DNA from: Oligoflexia bacterium
GTDB lineage: Bacteria; Bdellovibrionota; Bacteriovoracia; Bacteriovoracales; Bacteriovoracaceae
NCBI GenBank assembly: GCA_015232355.1
Contig: JADFZW010000014.1
Span: forward strand, 62,001 to 126,000
DNA length: 64,000 nt
Direction of reading: 5' to 3'
The notes under the pieces were generated by a model, which worked only from the letters and a program-made list of their open reading frames with translations, was not told the DNA's origin and searched no databases. The translations under genes were made by a program, and so were the position numbers. Below are positions 8,404-17,631 of this stretch, piece by piece (the first letter of the stretch is position 1; every line of letters begins with the position of its first letter).

Positions 8404-10155
8404 TTATTTAACCCGTGTAAACTTACACGGACCTTTTCCTAAAATCTTCATCTCATCATTTATTATTTCCATCAAATTTAGGTTATTTATATTATCAATA
8501 TAAACTAAATATGGTCCTATTTGTGAGCGATAAAAATCATAGTTATGGCCAAGTAATTCCTTTGGCAAATCTTGTTCTGTTTGATTACTTACTGAATTAG
8601 TACTGGCCAAATATATTACAGGATGATGTTTGAAAAATTTATCATTATTATAAAAAAACTTATTCTTAGTCACATCCCATACTAAATTTGTTTTTAGTAT
8701 TGTTGATAATGGCCAAACTTCCCAATAACTGCCGGCCACCGCTATTTTCACATTAGCTTTCGCTTCTACTCTCTCAATAAGTGAAAAAAAGTGTGTACGA
8801 GTAAGTGATTGACAAGAAAGTTCTTTAGCTGAGGCCGAGGTTGAGGCCGAAGCCGAATCTACAAGAAAGCGATAATTTTTATATAAAATTATTGAGTGAC
8901 CAAAAATTGATACTACAGAAAACAAAATAATTATTGGAACCGAGACTCTCTCATGTACCATATAAAGAAAAAAGATCAAAAAAGAGAAATATAATGTCAG
9001 CATATATCGTGATTCAAAATCTATATCTACAAATTCGGCCCTAACTAAATATCCTCCAATAAATGCAAAGATAGTAAGCATAGATAAAATAGCAAAGTTG
9101 TTTTGGGGCAAAGAAAGAATTTGCTTAAACATTGTCTGTGTTGTCTGTTTCTTTATTAAATTTATTATTGCATAGATAATAATCATGGCCACCAAAAAAA
9201 AGAAAATGGCCAAACCTATTCGCGAACGATGTTGAAAGGTTTCAAAAACAGGAACATTAAAATGGTTAAAACCACTAGTTAAAATTAAATCATGTGACCA
9301 TACAGGTGCAAATAAAGAAGAAAGTACTTCCTTAAAGGGTTTTATTTTTTCCATCATATGGTGCCAAGAAAAATATGGACTAAATGCCCCTGGAAAATGA
9401 TCTTTAGGGAAAAAACGTAAAGATAGTGTAGCTGGAAGATTACCTAATTGTATACTTATAAAAAATAGAAGAACTTTTGCAACTAGTGGAATAATAATTT
9501 TAGAAAATATATCTTTAACTTTGTTGCTGATATTTTGAATATCAGCGTGCAAATCATTTATTATAAGAGTAATAATAGATACCACTATCAATAATTGCGC
9601 CAACTGATATGAAGAGTAGGCAAGTCCACCACTTAATCCTACCCATATGTAGGTAGAATATTTATATTTATAATTTTCATTCTCTTTAATCTTAAAACGT
9701 TTATGGGTAAGAAAAAAGATAAGTACAAAATATTGAAATAGTGTATAAGTATGGCCACCTAAAGCGGCGTACGATTGAAAAAAAATCGTCGGAGTTGGAA
9801 AAAGCATAAGCAGAACTAAAGCAAAGATTTTACTTCTCTCATTTTTAAAAACATGACAAATTAAAAAGAAACCAACAACATAGTAAAAAAACATTCCTAA
9901 TACCGTAGACCAAGATATTGGCAACAAAAAACTCAAAATAGCAGAGGGAAAATGTTCAATGATCCCACAATATTCATAGCCAACATGTAAAAGATCAAAT
10001 CTATTTCCCAAAAGAAAATCTCTCATCTGTAACAACACATAAGCACCATCACTATTATATATAGTTTCATAATATAATAGTGAGTGAGTTACATAAAAAG
10101 CCAATGCTACAACAATGACAATAAAAATTGAAATATTTTTTTTTCTATTTTCCAT
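8404..10155 (-). CDS. GT-C-like multi-spanning membrane protein
   Basis: The 583 residues have about ten transmembrane segments and a C-terminal soluble region of about 120 residues. YNSDGAYVLLQMRDFLLG in the first loop recalls the acidic donor-binding loop of GT-C enzymes, but no family signature is decisive. The tract SASASTSASA near residue 430 is encoded by a degenerate GAGGCC-type hexamer repeat at about 8830-8860. It lies 11 bases upstream of the next operon gene and 2 bases behind the GT2/methyltransferase gene. Probably part of the same glycan-assembly machinery. Confidence 0.5.
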   Translation of the reverse strand: MENRKKNISIFIVIVVALAFYVTHSLLYYETIYNSDGAYVLLQMRDFLLGNRFDLLHVGYEYCGIIEHFPSAILSFLLPISWSTVLGMFFYYVVGFFLICHVFKNERSKIFALVLLMLFPTPTIFFQSYAALGGHTYTLFQYFVLIFFLTHKRFKIKENENYKYKYSTYIWVGLSGGLAYSSYQLAQLLIVVSIITLIINDLHADIQNISNKVKDIFSKIIIPLVAKVLLFFISIQLGNLPATLSLRFFPKDHFPGAFSPYFSWHHMMEKIKPFKEVLSSLFAPVWSHDLILTSGFNHFNVPVFETFQHRSRIGLAIFFFLVAMIIIYAIINLIKKQTTQTMFKQILSLPQNNFAILSMLTIFAFIGGYLVRAEFVDIDFESRYMLTLYFSFLIFFLYMVHERVSVPIIILFSVVSIFGHSIILYKNYRFLVDSASASTSASAKELSCQSLTRTHFFSLIERVEAKANVKIAVAGSYWEVWPLSTILKTNLVWDVTKNKFFYNNDKFFKHHPVIYLASTNSVSNQTEQDLPKELLGHNYDFYRSQIGPYLVYIDNINNLNLMEIINDEMKILGKGPCKFTRVK

Positions 10156-10157
10156 TA

Positions 10158-11702
10158 TTACTTTCCATTATTATTTTCCTTAATTGCATACCTCAACAAT
10201 TCATCCACGGTAGGAAGTGGTGTAACCTCCATAAAAATTTGATAAGCAAATAATGAAGGACTAATGTGAATCAACAACTCATTTATTTTTAATAGAGTCT
10301 TTGAAAGATATTTATTGCGAAATGCTTTTGGAAATGGGGCGGGAATACCTTTGGTATTTTTAATTTTGTAACCACACTGTAATAGCATTTTTCTTAGTGA
10401 CTTAAAAGTAAAGAGCCGCTTATGGGTCATATCAAGAATCCCCTGCTTTCCATAATTCAAACTACCAAGTAATAATTGCATGCGAATAATAAAAAAAGCA
10501 ACATTGGCAGTGGTAAGAATAACTGTTGGAGTTTTATTAGCACTCGACTTTCTAATTTGATCTAAAAATTGTTCTGGATTATCTAGATGTTCAATAATAT
10601 CTAATGCCCAAATATAATCAAATTCAAAGTTAGAGGGAATGTTTTCCATATGATGATTAAGATCAATTTGTTTGAAATCATCTAAATTCAACCAGGCCTC
10701 ATTTGTTGCAATACCACGATCTACTCCCAAAACATATATGTTAGGATTTTTTCTCTTTAATTCTGCTGCCAACTGTCCCTGGTGACATCCTAAATCTAGT
10801 ACACGTAAACAAGCAGAAGAAAATTGTTCATCTTTTTTTAATACGGCATCAATAGCATAGGTATGTGAAGATTTATAATTTAGTTTAAGGTCATAAAAAA
10901 TTCCATTTTTTTCATAATCTAAATCATACTCTCGCTGATAGAGAATTGACATCTCATGAAGTTTAGAGAGAATAGTTGTAATTAATATCTCTCGCAAATT
11001 GCTAATGCTATTTTCATTTCCATTTCCATTGCAATCATCTGCATAATGTTTCGCTATTGGAATCTCTTTTATAATTAGATTTTTCCTCAAACATTGAATA
11101 ATAATTTGAGTATCAAAATGAGGTTGGTTTGTATTTCTTTCAAAGGGAATATTTTTAAGAACATTAATATTGTAACATCTAAAATAAGATTGGTAAGATG
11201 ATAAGTTTGCTCCCAAAATTTTATTTTGTATCCAAGTTAATATCTTAGTTAATATTTTGTTTTTGATATTATTATTATCGTTACTATATTGATAAAATCC
11301 AGTTGTTATATCGGCCCTACCATCAATAATTGGTTCAACTAAATCCTTGATCACTTCTGGAGGATATTGACCATTACCATCTAACACAAGCACGGCATCA
11401 AAATCATGTATAATAGCATAGTGGTATCCTAATTTCTGACTACCTCCTCTACCCTGATTTATTGTATTTCGTAGCAACTTAAGATTAAGAGTCGTTTGGG
11501 CATTGGCCCAAGCTGCTCTCACTTGAAATGTATTATCTGCAGAACAATCATCGATAATTAAAACTTCATACTCATGTCCACTACTACTATTTAATATTGA
11601 TTTTTGAATACGTTGGAGCAGAGAAACTATCGTCTTCTCAGCATTAAATGCAAAAATTAAAATAAGTATTTTCTTTTTATTATTTGTTCTATTTACATTC
11701 AC
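10158..11702 (-). CDS. Glycosyltransferase family 2 / SAM methyltransferase fusion
   Basis: Residues about 10-240 form a GT2 domain of the dolichol-phosphate-mannose-synthase type (ILIFAFNAEKTI, IIDDCSADNT, VLVLDGNGQYPPE; the DGNGQ element replaces the usual DADxQ). Residues about 280-470 are a class I methyltransferase (VLDLGCHQGQLA, then a YIWALDIIEHL motif). It probably makes a polyprenyl-phosphate sugar, or modifies a glycan and methylates it. It heads the five-gene operon whose other members are membrane GT-C-type proteins, a context that supports the lipid-linked-sugar role. The start is GTG with only a weak GAAGA Shine-Dalgarno. An NGNGNENS tract is encoded by a TTCCAT-like repeat. Confidence 0.75.
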   Translation of the reverse strand: MNVNRTNNKKKILILIFAFNAEKTIVSLLQRIQKSILNSSSGHEYEVLIIDDCSADNTFQVRAAWANAQTTLNLKLLRNTINQGRGGSQKLGYHYAIIHDFDAVLVLDGNGQYPPEVIKDLVEPIIDGRADITTGFYQYSNDNNNIKNKILTKILTWIQNKILGANLSSYQSYFRCYNINVLKNIPFERNTNQPHFDTQIIIQCLRKNLIIKEIPIAKHYADDCNGNGNENSISNLREILITTILSKLHEMSILYQREYDLDYEKNGIFYDLKLNYKSSHTYAIDAVLKKDEQFSSACLRVLDLGCHQGQLAAELKRKNPNIYVLGVDRGIATNEAWLNLDDFKQIDLNHHMENIPSNFEFDYIWALDIIEHLDNPEQFLDQIRKSSANKTPTVILTTANVAFFIIRMQLLLGSLNYGKQGILDMTHKRLFTFKSLRKMLLQCGYKIKNTKGIPAPFPKAFRNKYLSKTLLKINELLIHISPSLFAYQIFMEVTPLPTVDELLRYAIKENNNGK

Positions 11703-11958
11703 TAATATTCTTCGATTTGCACGTATTTTTGTTCATGTGTTTGTATCGTATGTATATAATAGTAATGAAAAAATAAATCATAGCATATGATCAAAATAAA
11801 GACAGTCGAAACAAACTATAATTTATCTTTAATTTAAGTTATTATCCTTGGCCCTTTAATTGCAGCTATTAAAATGTATTTACGATTGACGTTGTGACAT
11901 TCACAAAACAGGGTCTATTTTGTCACTTTAAAATAAAGTCCTAAACAAAGGAGAATTT
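11703..11958. other. Divergent intergenic region carrying one copy of a 60-bp repeat
   Basis: This spacer between divergent genes contains the 60-bp repeat copy (11771-11830), small inverted repeats (ACTTTA-AAA-TAAAGT at 11925-11939; GTGACA/TGTCAC at 11894-11899 and 11921-11926) and the Shine-Dalgarno of the next gene. No RNA gene is recognised. Confidence 0.5.
11771..11830. repeat. 60-bp repeat, copy 1 (intergenic)
   Basis: Aligned base by base to 13109-13168 there are 8 mismatches and no gaps (52/60). Read on the minus strand it gives KINYSLFRLSLF-stop-SYAMIY, closely matching KINSTLFRLPLFLSYIMIY at the C-terminus of the membrane protein ending at 13075. It therefore looks like the relic of a duplicated gene end. 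Confidence 0.7.
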
Positions 11959-12447
11959 ATGTCTAACAAACTTATTGTTAAAATTTATTTAAAAAATCTT
12001 TTGGCCCCAGCTATTTTTATTTTCTTTTTCTTTACACTCATTCTAGCAACTTTATCCATCTCTTCTGCTGAAGCAAAATGTTGTCGAGCAAATAATGTTC
12101 ATCCTGAATTTAACTGTTCTTCTCTCGATACGCTTGGAGAAGGACGTTGTAATGCTGTTTGGAGTGGTGGCATTGCAGGTGCTGGTCCATGCAAATGGAC
12201 TAACTCAAATGTATGTCCAATAATACCTGTGCCTCTCTGGCCATCATGTTGTGCACGGGTAAATACTTCTCATCCAGAATTTAATTGTAGTCAATTAACT
12301 CCATATGGTGACCCAGTTGGAAAAAATAGATGTAATGCTGTTTGGACTGGTGGTATCGCTGGAAGTGGGCCATGCAAATGGGTTACAGGACCTCGTTGTC
12401 TTATTAGACCGATCCCAACTCCAATGCCGATATCGATTCCACAATAA
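11959..12447 (+). CDS. Exported protein with two six-cysteine modules
   Basis: A signal peptide (hydrophobic residues about 13-36, cleavage likely after SSAEA) is followed by two tandem, about 50-residue modules. Each starts with CC, contains HPEFNCS, then RCNAVW, GGIAG.GPCKW and a final Cys, giving six cysteines per module and presumably three disulfides. A Pro-rich tail (PIPTPMPISIPQ) closes the protein. It has a strong AAAGGAG Shine-Dalgarno. I do not recognise the family. The conserved spacing suggests a small secreted binding or structural domain. It sits alone among envelope genes and converges with another small exported protein 4 bases downstream. Confidence 0.75.
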   Translation: MSNKLIVKIYLKNLLAPAIFIFFFFTLILATLSISSAEAKCCRANNVHPEFNCSSLDTLGEGRCNAVWSGGIAGAGPCKWTNSNVCPIIPVPLWPSCCARVNTSHPEFNCSQLTPYGDPVGKNRCNAVWTGGIAGSGPCKWVTGPRCLIRPIPTPMPISIPQ

Positions 12448-12451
12448 TTAG

Positions 12452-13084
12452 TTATAATGAAAAGAATGCAATTATCTCTTCTGGTGAAACTCTATAAGGT
12501 GTTTCTCCCTCGTAAAAACCATAAAGCTTAATATAATTAGGAAGTAAATCTGAATCATAGGTTAGCTCTTTTAGAGTCTTCATATTTTGAACAGTAACAA
12601 CACAAGCACTCTTTAATCCATCATTAAAAATAGAATACTGATAACCATCTGTACACATCACTTGCACTTTATATGTTTGTCCATTGAAAATGCATTCACC
12701 ACTTGGACCAAGGGTGCTTTCGGTTGGTTTACAAAAATCTGGATCAATATTTCGAAGGATTATTAAAGGTTCAGCTAATTTACGATGACTAAGACTCTTT
12801 GATTGTACAAAGGTATTGTCAATAATCAAGCGTTCGATAAAACTTTCATCTTTAGCTAAAAATCCTCCATGTGAACAAAGTTTCCAGTCAGTGTACTCAC
12901 AAGGTCTAGCCTTTCTTTCAATCTCGGCAATTGGATCATTATAAAGAGAGGTTAGATTTCTAATAACTTCATTGCTGTTATCTGCTCCAATTAAAAAATC
13001 ACCCTCTGTAAGAGCAAAAGCAAGAGTAACATTACTAAACATCAGCACAACAAATAACGAAATAAAAATACTTCTTAATGACAT
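12452..13084 (-). CDS. Exported protein of unknown function
   Basis: A clear signal peptide (residues 1-23, ending TLAFA) is followed by a 185-residue mature region with six cysteines (CEYTDWKLCSHGG, DPDFCKP, GECIFNG, VMCTDGY, SACVVTV) and a strand-rich pattern. AAGGAG lies 6 bases before the ATG, and the start overlaps the stop of the upstream GT87-like gene by 10 bases, so translation is coupled. I do not recognise the family. Confidence 0.65.
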   Translation of the reverse strand: MSLRSIFISLFVVLMFSNVTLAFALTEGDFLIGADNSNEVIRNLTSLYNDPIAEIERKARPCEYTDWKLCSHGGFLAKDESFIERLIIDNTFVQSKSLSHRKLAEPLIILRNIDPDFCKPTESTLGPSGECIFNGQTYKVQVMCTDGYQYSIFNDGLKSACVVTVQNMKTLKELTYDSDLLPNYIKLYGFYEGETPYRVSPEEIIAFFSL

Positions 13085-14370
13085 AGTCTGCTCCTTGTAC
13101 TAAGAGATAAATAAATCATAATATATGATAAAAATAAAGGAAGTCGAAATAAAGTAGAATTTATCTTTCCATCTATTAATTGATTAAGCGTACTGGCCAA
13201 ATCACAATTTGTACAAAGAGATATTAACCACCCACCAAAAGAATTACCTACTCCATATTCGATAGTATATGTGATCGCTGCTACTATATAAAATATTATA
13301 ATTAAAACTTTAAATTTTCTTTCAACGAAACTAAAGGTTAAAACTAAAAATGGAATACACCAATATCCATATTGTGGCCCATATCCAGGACCAAAAATGA
13401 TAATAGTTAAGAAAGAGAGAAGATATAATAGTACAATTTGCTTTGCCGATAAAAGTTTTCGCTTAAATGTTAGTGTGAATGTTAATATAATTAAAAGTAT
13501 TGCCAATGCTCTAGAAAAAAATATTTCGTACCAACCTATCCATGAAGATTGATTAAAAACTTCCATTAGTCCAGTTATTCCAAAGTAACCAGAAATCGAT
13601 TTGTAATGTAAAACATTATTTGTAATTTGTTCCGGACCTAGAACATAAATTATACTCATTCCTAATACAACAGGTAATCCAATTAAATATATAGACAAGA
13701 GAGACTCTACAAATTTAAATCTCTTAAAGAAATGAAAAAAAACTATCGGTATTAATATAACAGGAATTGTTTTAGTTAAAATTGCTAATCCTAGAAAGGC
13801 AGAGGATAGTAACCAAAAATTTTTGCTTGATGTCTTTAAAGTAAGTAGAATAAATAGCAAAGACAACACTGTAAAAAAGATTAGTAATACATCGAAATTA
13901 CCATGAGCTGTAACTAAAAATATAGCTATTGGATTTAAGCAAATCCCAAATAATAGTGTAAAAAAGATAAACATTGTTTTCGATTTGAGTTTATGATTAG
14001 AATCAATAAAAAAAAGCTTATGAATAAAATACAACAAACAAATAATTAAAGATTCAATTGATATTAAAAAAAATTGCACCACCTTATAAAAATGAGCATG
14101 TAAACTTTTTGCAATAAAATTAAAAGTAAAAACGAGTTGCATCCAAAATGGTGGCCAATTTAATTGAGACGTTTCATTGTAAGGATTTTTTCCAATAGCA
14201 AGCAAGTTAGCAACATTTTCCCATGCATATAAATCAGTTGATCTGGCATCATGTAAAATATATTTCACGAAAAACAATCTAGCTAAAACGGAAATTATAA
14301 TTAAAGATAATAATTGAAGATATTCATTGTAATAAATATTGTTACGAGTACTACAAGTGCAACTTTTCAT
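13075..14370 (-). CDS. GT87-like membrane mannosyltransferase
   Basis: The 431 residues have about ten transmembrane segments. The first outer loop has the pattern ARSTDLYAWENVANLL...GKNPYNE...NWPPFWM, which resembles the D...Y...G.nPY....PP signature of GT87/alpha-mannosyltransferase-like GT-C proteins. A mid-protein HGNFDVLLIFF loop is also typical. The 3' end contains the 60-bp repeat shared with 11771-11830. The gene overlaps the next minus-strand gene by 10 bases. Confidence 0.6.
   Translation of the reverse strand: MKSCTCSTRNNIYYNEYLQLLSLIIISVLARLFFVKYILHDARSTDLYAWENVANLLAIGKNPYNETSQLNWPPFWMQLVFTFNFIAKSLHAHFYKVVQFFLISIESLIICLLYFIHKLFFIDSNHKLKSKTMFIFFTLLFGICLNPIAIFLVTAHGNFDVLLIFFTVLSLLFILLTLKTSSKNFWLLSSAFLGLAILTKTIPVILIPIVFFHFFKRFKFVESLLSIYLIGLPVVLGMSIIYVLGPEQITNNVLHYKSISGYFGITGLMEVFNQSSWIGWYEIFFSRALAILLIILTFTLTFKRKLLSAKQIVLLYLLSFLTIIIFGPGYGPQYGYWCIPFLVLTFSFVERKFKVLIIIFYIVAAITYTIEYGVGNSFGGWLISLCTNCDLASTLNQLIDGKINSTLFRLPLFLSYIMIYLSLSTRSRLCH
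13109..13168. repeat. 60-bp repeat, copy 2 (inside the 3' end of a membrane-protein gene)
   Basis: 52 of 60 bases match 11771-11830. Here it encodes the last helix of the GT87-like protein. Confidence 0.7.
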
Positions 14371-14521
14371 CTATTTATCCTATTTCAACTCTACTCAAAA
14401 TCGTTATGTACTAAACTATTAAACCATAAATGTTTTATCATAAATGAAAGTTAAAATAAAGAAAGTAGACGTCACACTGAAAAGATTAGTTGCTAACTCA
14501 ATTAGTCCCACAAGTGGCATG

Positions 14522-16153
14522 TCACCAGAAATTAACCACACAAAGTGGAACTGCAAATCGCTCTACAGTAATGATTGTTTTACCATTGATGATTGGATTA
14601 GCATTGTATCTGGAATTTTCTATATAGAAATTTAATTTTGAATCACCCATGTCTGTCATCTTGAAATTTTTTGGAAAAAAGTATGATGGATTATCATTTT
14701 CTTCAAACCACTCTTTGGCAGAGATGTAGTATGTGGTAGAATCAAAATTTACATCTCTCTTTTTTAAATACACAACCAATTTCTGCACACTCTCCCTATA
14801 ACAATTTAGCCAATAATCTGCATATAAGCTTTGCGAATCAAAGGTATTCCAACGATAAAAAAAACTCTTCTTTTTATAAAGAGAGTAATAACCATCAAGA
14901 CCGCCAATAAATCTATTGTAATAAGCATATTCATAGGGATGATATTTAATCATCAGCAAAAAATGGTAGCAAAAAAACAATGTAAGTGTGAGCAGATATA
15001 AATTTTTTAGCTTCTTGAAGTTGTTTTTTACTAGATAGCAAAGAATGTAATAAGCAATAATCCCTACGGTAATACCAATCATCGCTTGAATAAATAGAAT
15101 CTGTCTGATCTCATCGTATAAAACTGATTTACTTTTTACAATCCAAAAAAGAGGCAACATAAAGGATAGTAGTAGCAAAATATGTTTGCCAATATAATCG
15201 AAATTTAATTTTGAATTGAATAGCACCAAAGCAAAAATAATCACAAACCAAAAAATCTCAGGAAATTTAACAAAAAAGAAAAACAAAATATATTCTAATA
15301 TTTGAGGATTATATTTGCCCTTAAAATTGGAGAAGAATTGGATGCTTTCAAAAAGATTTTTTAAATCTAGATGAAGATAGGGCCAGAAAATATAGGTGAT
15401 AACGAAGGCGACAAATGTTGATAGTAGTAAAGGCATTAAAAAGTTTAAATCTCTGGCCCTAAAATGGGCCCTGGAACTAAATAAAAATAACAAGCATGCT
15501 ACCAATAAATAGCTAAACAAAATAAGTCCACCACATCTAACTGATAAGCACAACCCGATTGCCACTCCCATCTTTAGCGCTTCTCTTAGAGGGATTTTGG
15601 GAGGGACTTTTAGCATGTAAGTATAAATTTTGATTATGTAGTAGATAGAGATTATGTAGAAAACAGCGAAGGGAATATCTTTGTAGTTATTAAACATATG
15701 TCCATAGTAGGTGGGCATGCTTAAGAGAAAGATGAATGCAAAATATCCGGCCAAATTATTATTTTTATTTCTTGATCCATCTTTAGTAGGAGAAAACAAC
15801 ATTCCAATTTTAAAACTAAAAAATAATCCAAGCAAACCGAGGCAAGCAGTTAAGAAATTTTTTATATCATAGTGGATGTTAGTGATCTTAAAATATGCAA
15901 ACAAATTAACCACCAACTCAGAGACCACTTCAAAAAATTGTCCATAGTAAAAAGCATTACTACTAAGACTCAAATGAGTCTTATCCTTAAAAAATGTAGA
16001 ATAATAACTAATAACTGCTTGGCCATTTTGATGTTGTCTCGGGCCATCCCAGGTGATTCCATAATCTCTAAATGTAAATACAACAATCAAGAATAGAGAA
16101 AGTAGGATTATAGGTAGTAGTAGGTAAGACGGCCGCTGCAACCATTTCAACAT
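14522..16153 (-). CDS. GT39-like membrane glycosyltransferase
   Basis: The 543 residues have about eleven hydrophobic segments. The first loop carries the acidic pattern RDYGITWDGPRQHQNG, followed by MFNNYKDIPFAVFY, typical of GT39/ArnT-like proteins. The start ATG overlaps the stop of the SIS-domain gene (TAATG), which implies translational coupling to it and hence to the sdh operon. The C-terminal 120 residues are soluble. The coupling to a sugar-phosphate isomerase supports a role in transferring the sugar made there, but this is inference. Confidence 0.6.
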   Translation of the reverse strand: MLKWLQRPSYLLLPIILLSLFLIVVFTFRDYGITWDGPRQHQNGQAVISYYSTFFKDKTHLSLSSNAFYYGQFFEVVSELVVNLFAYFKITNIHYDIKNFLTACLGLLGLFFSFKIGMLFSPTKDGSRNKNNNLAGYFAFIFLLSMPTYYGHMFNNYKDIPFAVFYIISIYYIIKIYTYMLKVPPKIPLREALKMGVAIGLCLSVRCGGLILFSYLLVACLLFLFSSRAHFRARDLNFLMPLLLSTFVAFVITYIFWPYLHLDLKNLFESIQFFSNFKGKYNPQILEYILFFFFVKFPEIFWFVIIFALVLFNSKLNFDYIGKHILLLLSFMLPLFWIVKSKSVLYDEIRQILFIQAMIGITVGIIAYYILCYLVKNNFKKLKNLYLLTLTLFFCYHFLLMIKYHPYEYAYYNRFIGGLDGYYSLYKKKSFFYRWNTFDSQSLYADYWLNCYRESVQKLVVYLKKRDVNFDSTTYYISAKEWFEENDNPSYFFPKNFKMTDMGDSKLNFYIENSRYNANPIINGKTIITVERFAVPLCVVNFW

Positions 16154-16785
16154 TACTTAAATGATTCCCACTTGGTAGCGGCCACTTTTAAGAGCGGATG
16201 AGAGGCCAATAGATGAAGTATTATCCCTTGAGTCTCTTCGGCGTGAGCAGTGATACGATCACTATGAACTGTAGGAATGACTAATGCATAATTGGAATTT
16301 TTAGCAGTATATCCACCATCTTTTCCAACAATACCAAAAACTTTGGCATCCACAGACTCTCTCGCGTACCTTATCGCCTGAACTAAATTAGCGCTAACAT
16401 TTTTTTCTATATTACCGCCACCCACTGAAAGAATCAAAAGTGCATCTCGAGAGGAGAATTTGGATATTTTTAAATATTCCACAAATACTGATTCGAAACC
16501 ATCATCATTGGTGCGAGCACTAAGTTCAGAAACATTATCTGTTGGAGCATAGGTTTCAATTGCACAAATCTTTCGAAAATCATTTACCGCGTGACTAGCA
16601 TTGGCAGCACTTCCACCAATTCCTAGAATGAACAATCTTCCTTTGCTCTCATCTCTTAAGGCCCGCAGTCCTCTAGCAATATCTTCTATCATCTCAATTC
16701 GCAAATCATCTTCTAATATTTGATCAATAAGAGCACGTGTCTCTTTAAGGTAATCAATAGAAAACAAAACACTCGCTGATTCCAC
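16153..16785 (-). CDS. SIS-domain phosphosugar isomerase (GmhA-like)
   Basis: A single SIS domain resembling sedoheptulose-7-phosphate isomerase: LGIGGSAANASHAVNDF, LSVGGGNIEKNVS, and a late HAEETQGIILHLL. It would convert sedoheptulose 7-phosphate to a heptose 7-phosphate, the first step toward LPS or S-layer heptose. GTG at 16785 is preferred to the GTG at 16794, because AGGAG lies 8 bases before it and overlaps the other candidate. This start overlaps the sdhB stop by one base (TAGTG). The GHMP kinase and nucleotidyltransferase that usually neighbour such a gene are 44 kb away at 59.4-61.2 kb. Confidence 0.75.
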   Translation of the reverse strand: MESASVLFSIDYLKETRALIDQILEDDLRIEMIEDIARGLRALRDESKGRLFILGIGGSAANASHAVNDFRKICAIETYAPTDNVSELSARTNDDGFESVFVEYLKISKFSSRDALLILSVGGGNIEKNVSANLVQAIRYARESVDAKVFGIVGKDGGYTAKNSNYALVIPTVHSDRITAHAEETQGIILHLLASHPLLKVAATKWESFK

Positions 16786-17609
16786 TAATTCCACTCCTGT
16801 TTTAATCCACCATCATCTTTTTTAAGAAATGAAGATAGCGCAAACTGACGATTTAGGCGAGCAATATTACTTAGCTTGATTCCCTTAGGACAAACTGCTT
16901 CGCACTCTGCCTCATTGGTACAATTACCAAAACCAAGCTCATCCATCTTCTTAACCATATTATAAACTCGCTCTCTTCCCTCAATTTCTCCTTGAGGAAG
17001 TAATCCAAGATGTGAAACTTTAGCACCTACAAAGAGCATTGCTGAAGCATTATTACATGCGGCCACACAAGCACCACAACCAACACAAGCGGCAGCATCC
17101 ATTGAGAGTTCTGCATTCTCTTGTCTCACCGGAATAGAGTTTGCTTCTGGAGCAGCACCAGTGTTAGCAGAGATATATCCACCAGAGGTAATTATTTCAT
17201 CAAGGGCCACTCTATCAACCATCAAATCACGAATCACTGGAAATGCTTTCGCTCTAAATGGTTCGATTACAATTGTATCGCCATCTTTAAATTTTCTCAT
17301 ATGTAATTGGCATGTTGTTGTTAATACCTCTGGGCCATGAGGAATTCCATTAATTACTAGCGAGCAAGCACCACAAATTCCCTCACGACAATCATGATCG
17401 AAGACAACTGGTTCTTCGCCTCTCTTAATTAAATCTTGATTTAAAATATCTAGCATCTCTAAAAAAGAGATATCAGGAGAGATTCCTTTCACTGTATATT
17501 CACACATCTTTCCCTTTTCACTACAACACTTTTGTCGCCATATTTTTAAAAATAGAGTCATTTCACCATTACCGTTACCATTATGTTCGTGTCCGTTCAT
17601 ATTACTCAT
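16785..17609 (-). CDS. sdhB: Succinate dehydrogenase/fumarate reductase iron-sulfur subunit
   Basis: The protein has a plant-type [2Fe-2S] site ([10 protein letters not shown] and a later C at LTTTC), a [4Fe-4S] site [11 protein letters not shown] and a final cluster motif [15 protein letters not shown]. It carries electrons between the flavoprotein and the cytochrome b subunit of complex II. The approximately 250-residue core with extra C-terminal residues fits the SdhCAB b558-type (Bacteroidetes/deltaproteobacteria-like) complex. The N-terminus [11 protein letters not shown] is a low-complexity tract encoded by a short DNA repeat. Gap to sdhA is 22 bases. Confidence 0.93.
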   Translation of the reverse strand: MSNMNGHEHNGNGNGEMTLFLKIWRQKCCSEKGKMCEYTVKGISPDISFLEMLDILNQDLIKRGEEPVVFDHDCREGICGACSLVINGIPHGPEVLTTTCQLHMRKFKDGDTIVIEPFRAKAFPVIRDLMVDRVALDEIITSGGYISANTGAAPEANSIPVRQENAELSMDAAACVGCGACVAACNNASAMLFVGAKVSHLGLLPQGEIEGRERVYNMVKKMDELGFGNCTNEAECEAVCPKGIKLSNIARLNRQFALSSFLKKDDGGLKQEWN

Positions 17610-17631
17610 TTTATATTTCTCCTTATTTTAT

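Noticed and set aside
14444..14635. A 63-codon plus-strand open frame overlapping the end of the GT39-like gene
   Set aside because: No ribosome-binding site or family pattern; mostly antisense to a better-supported gene.
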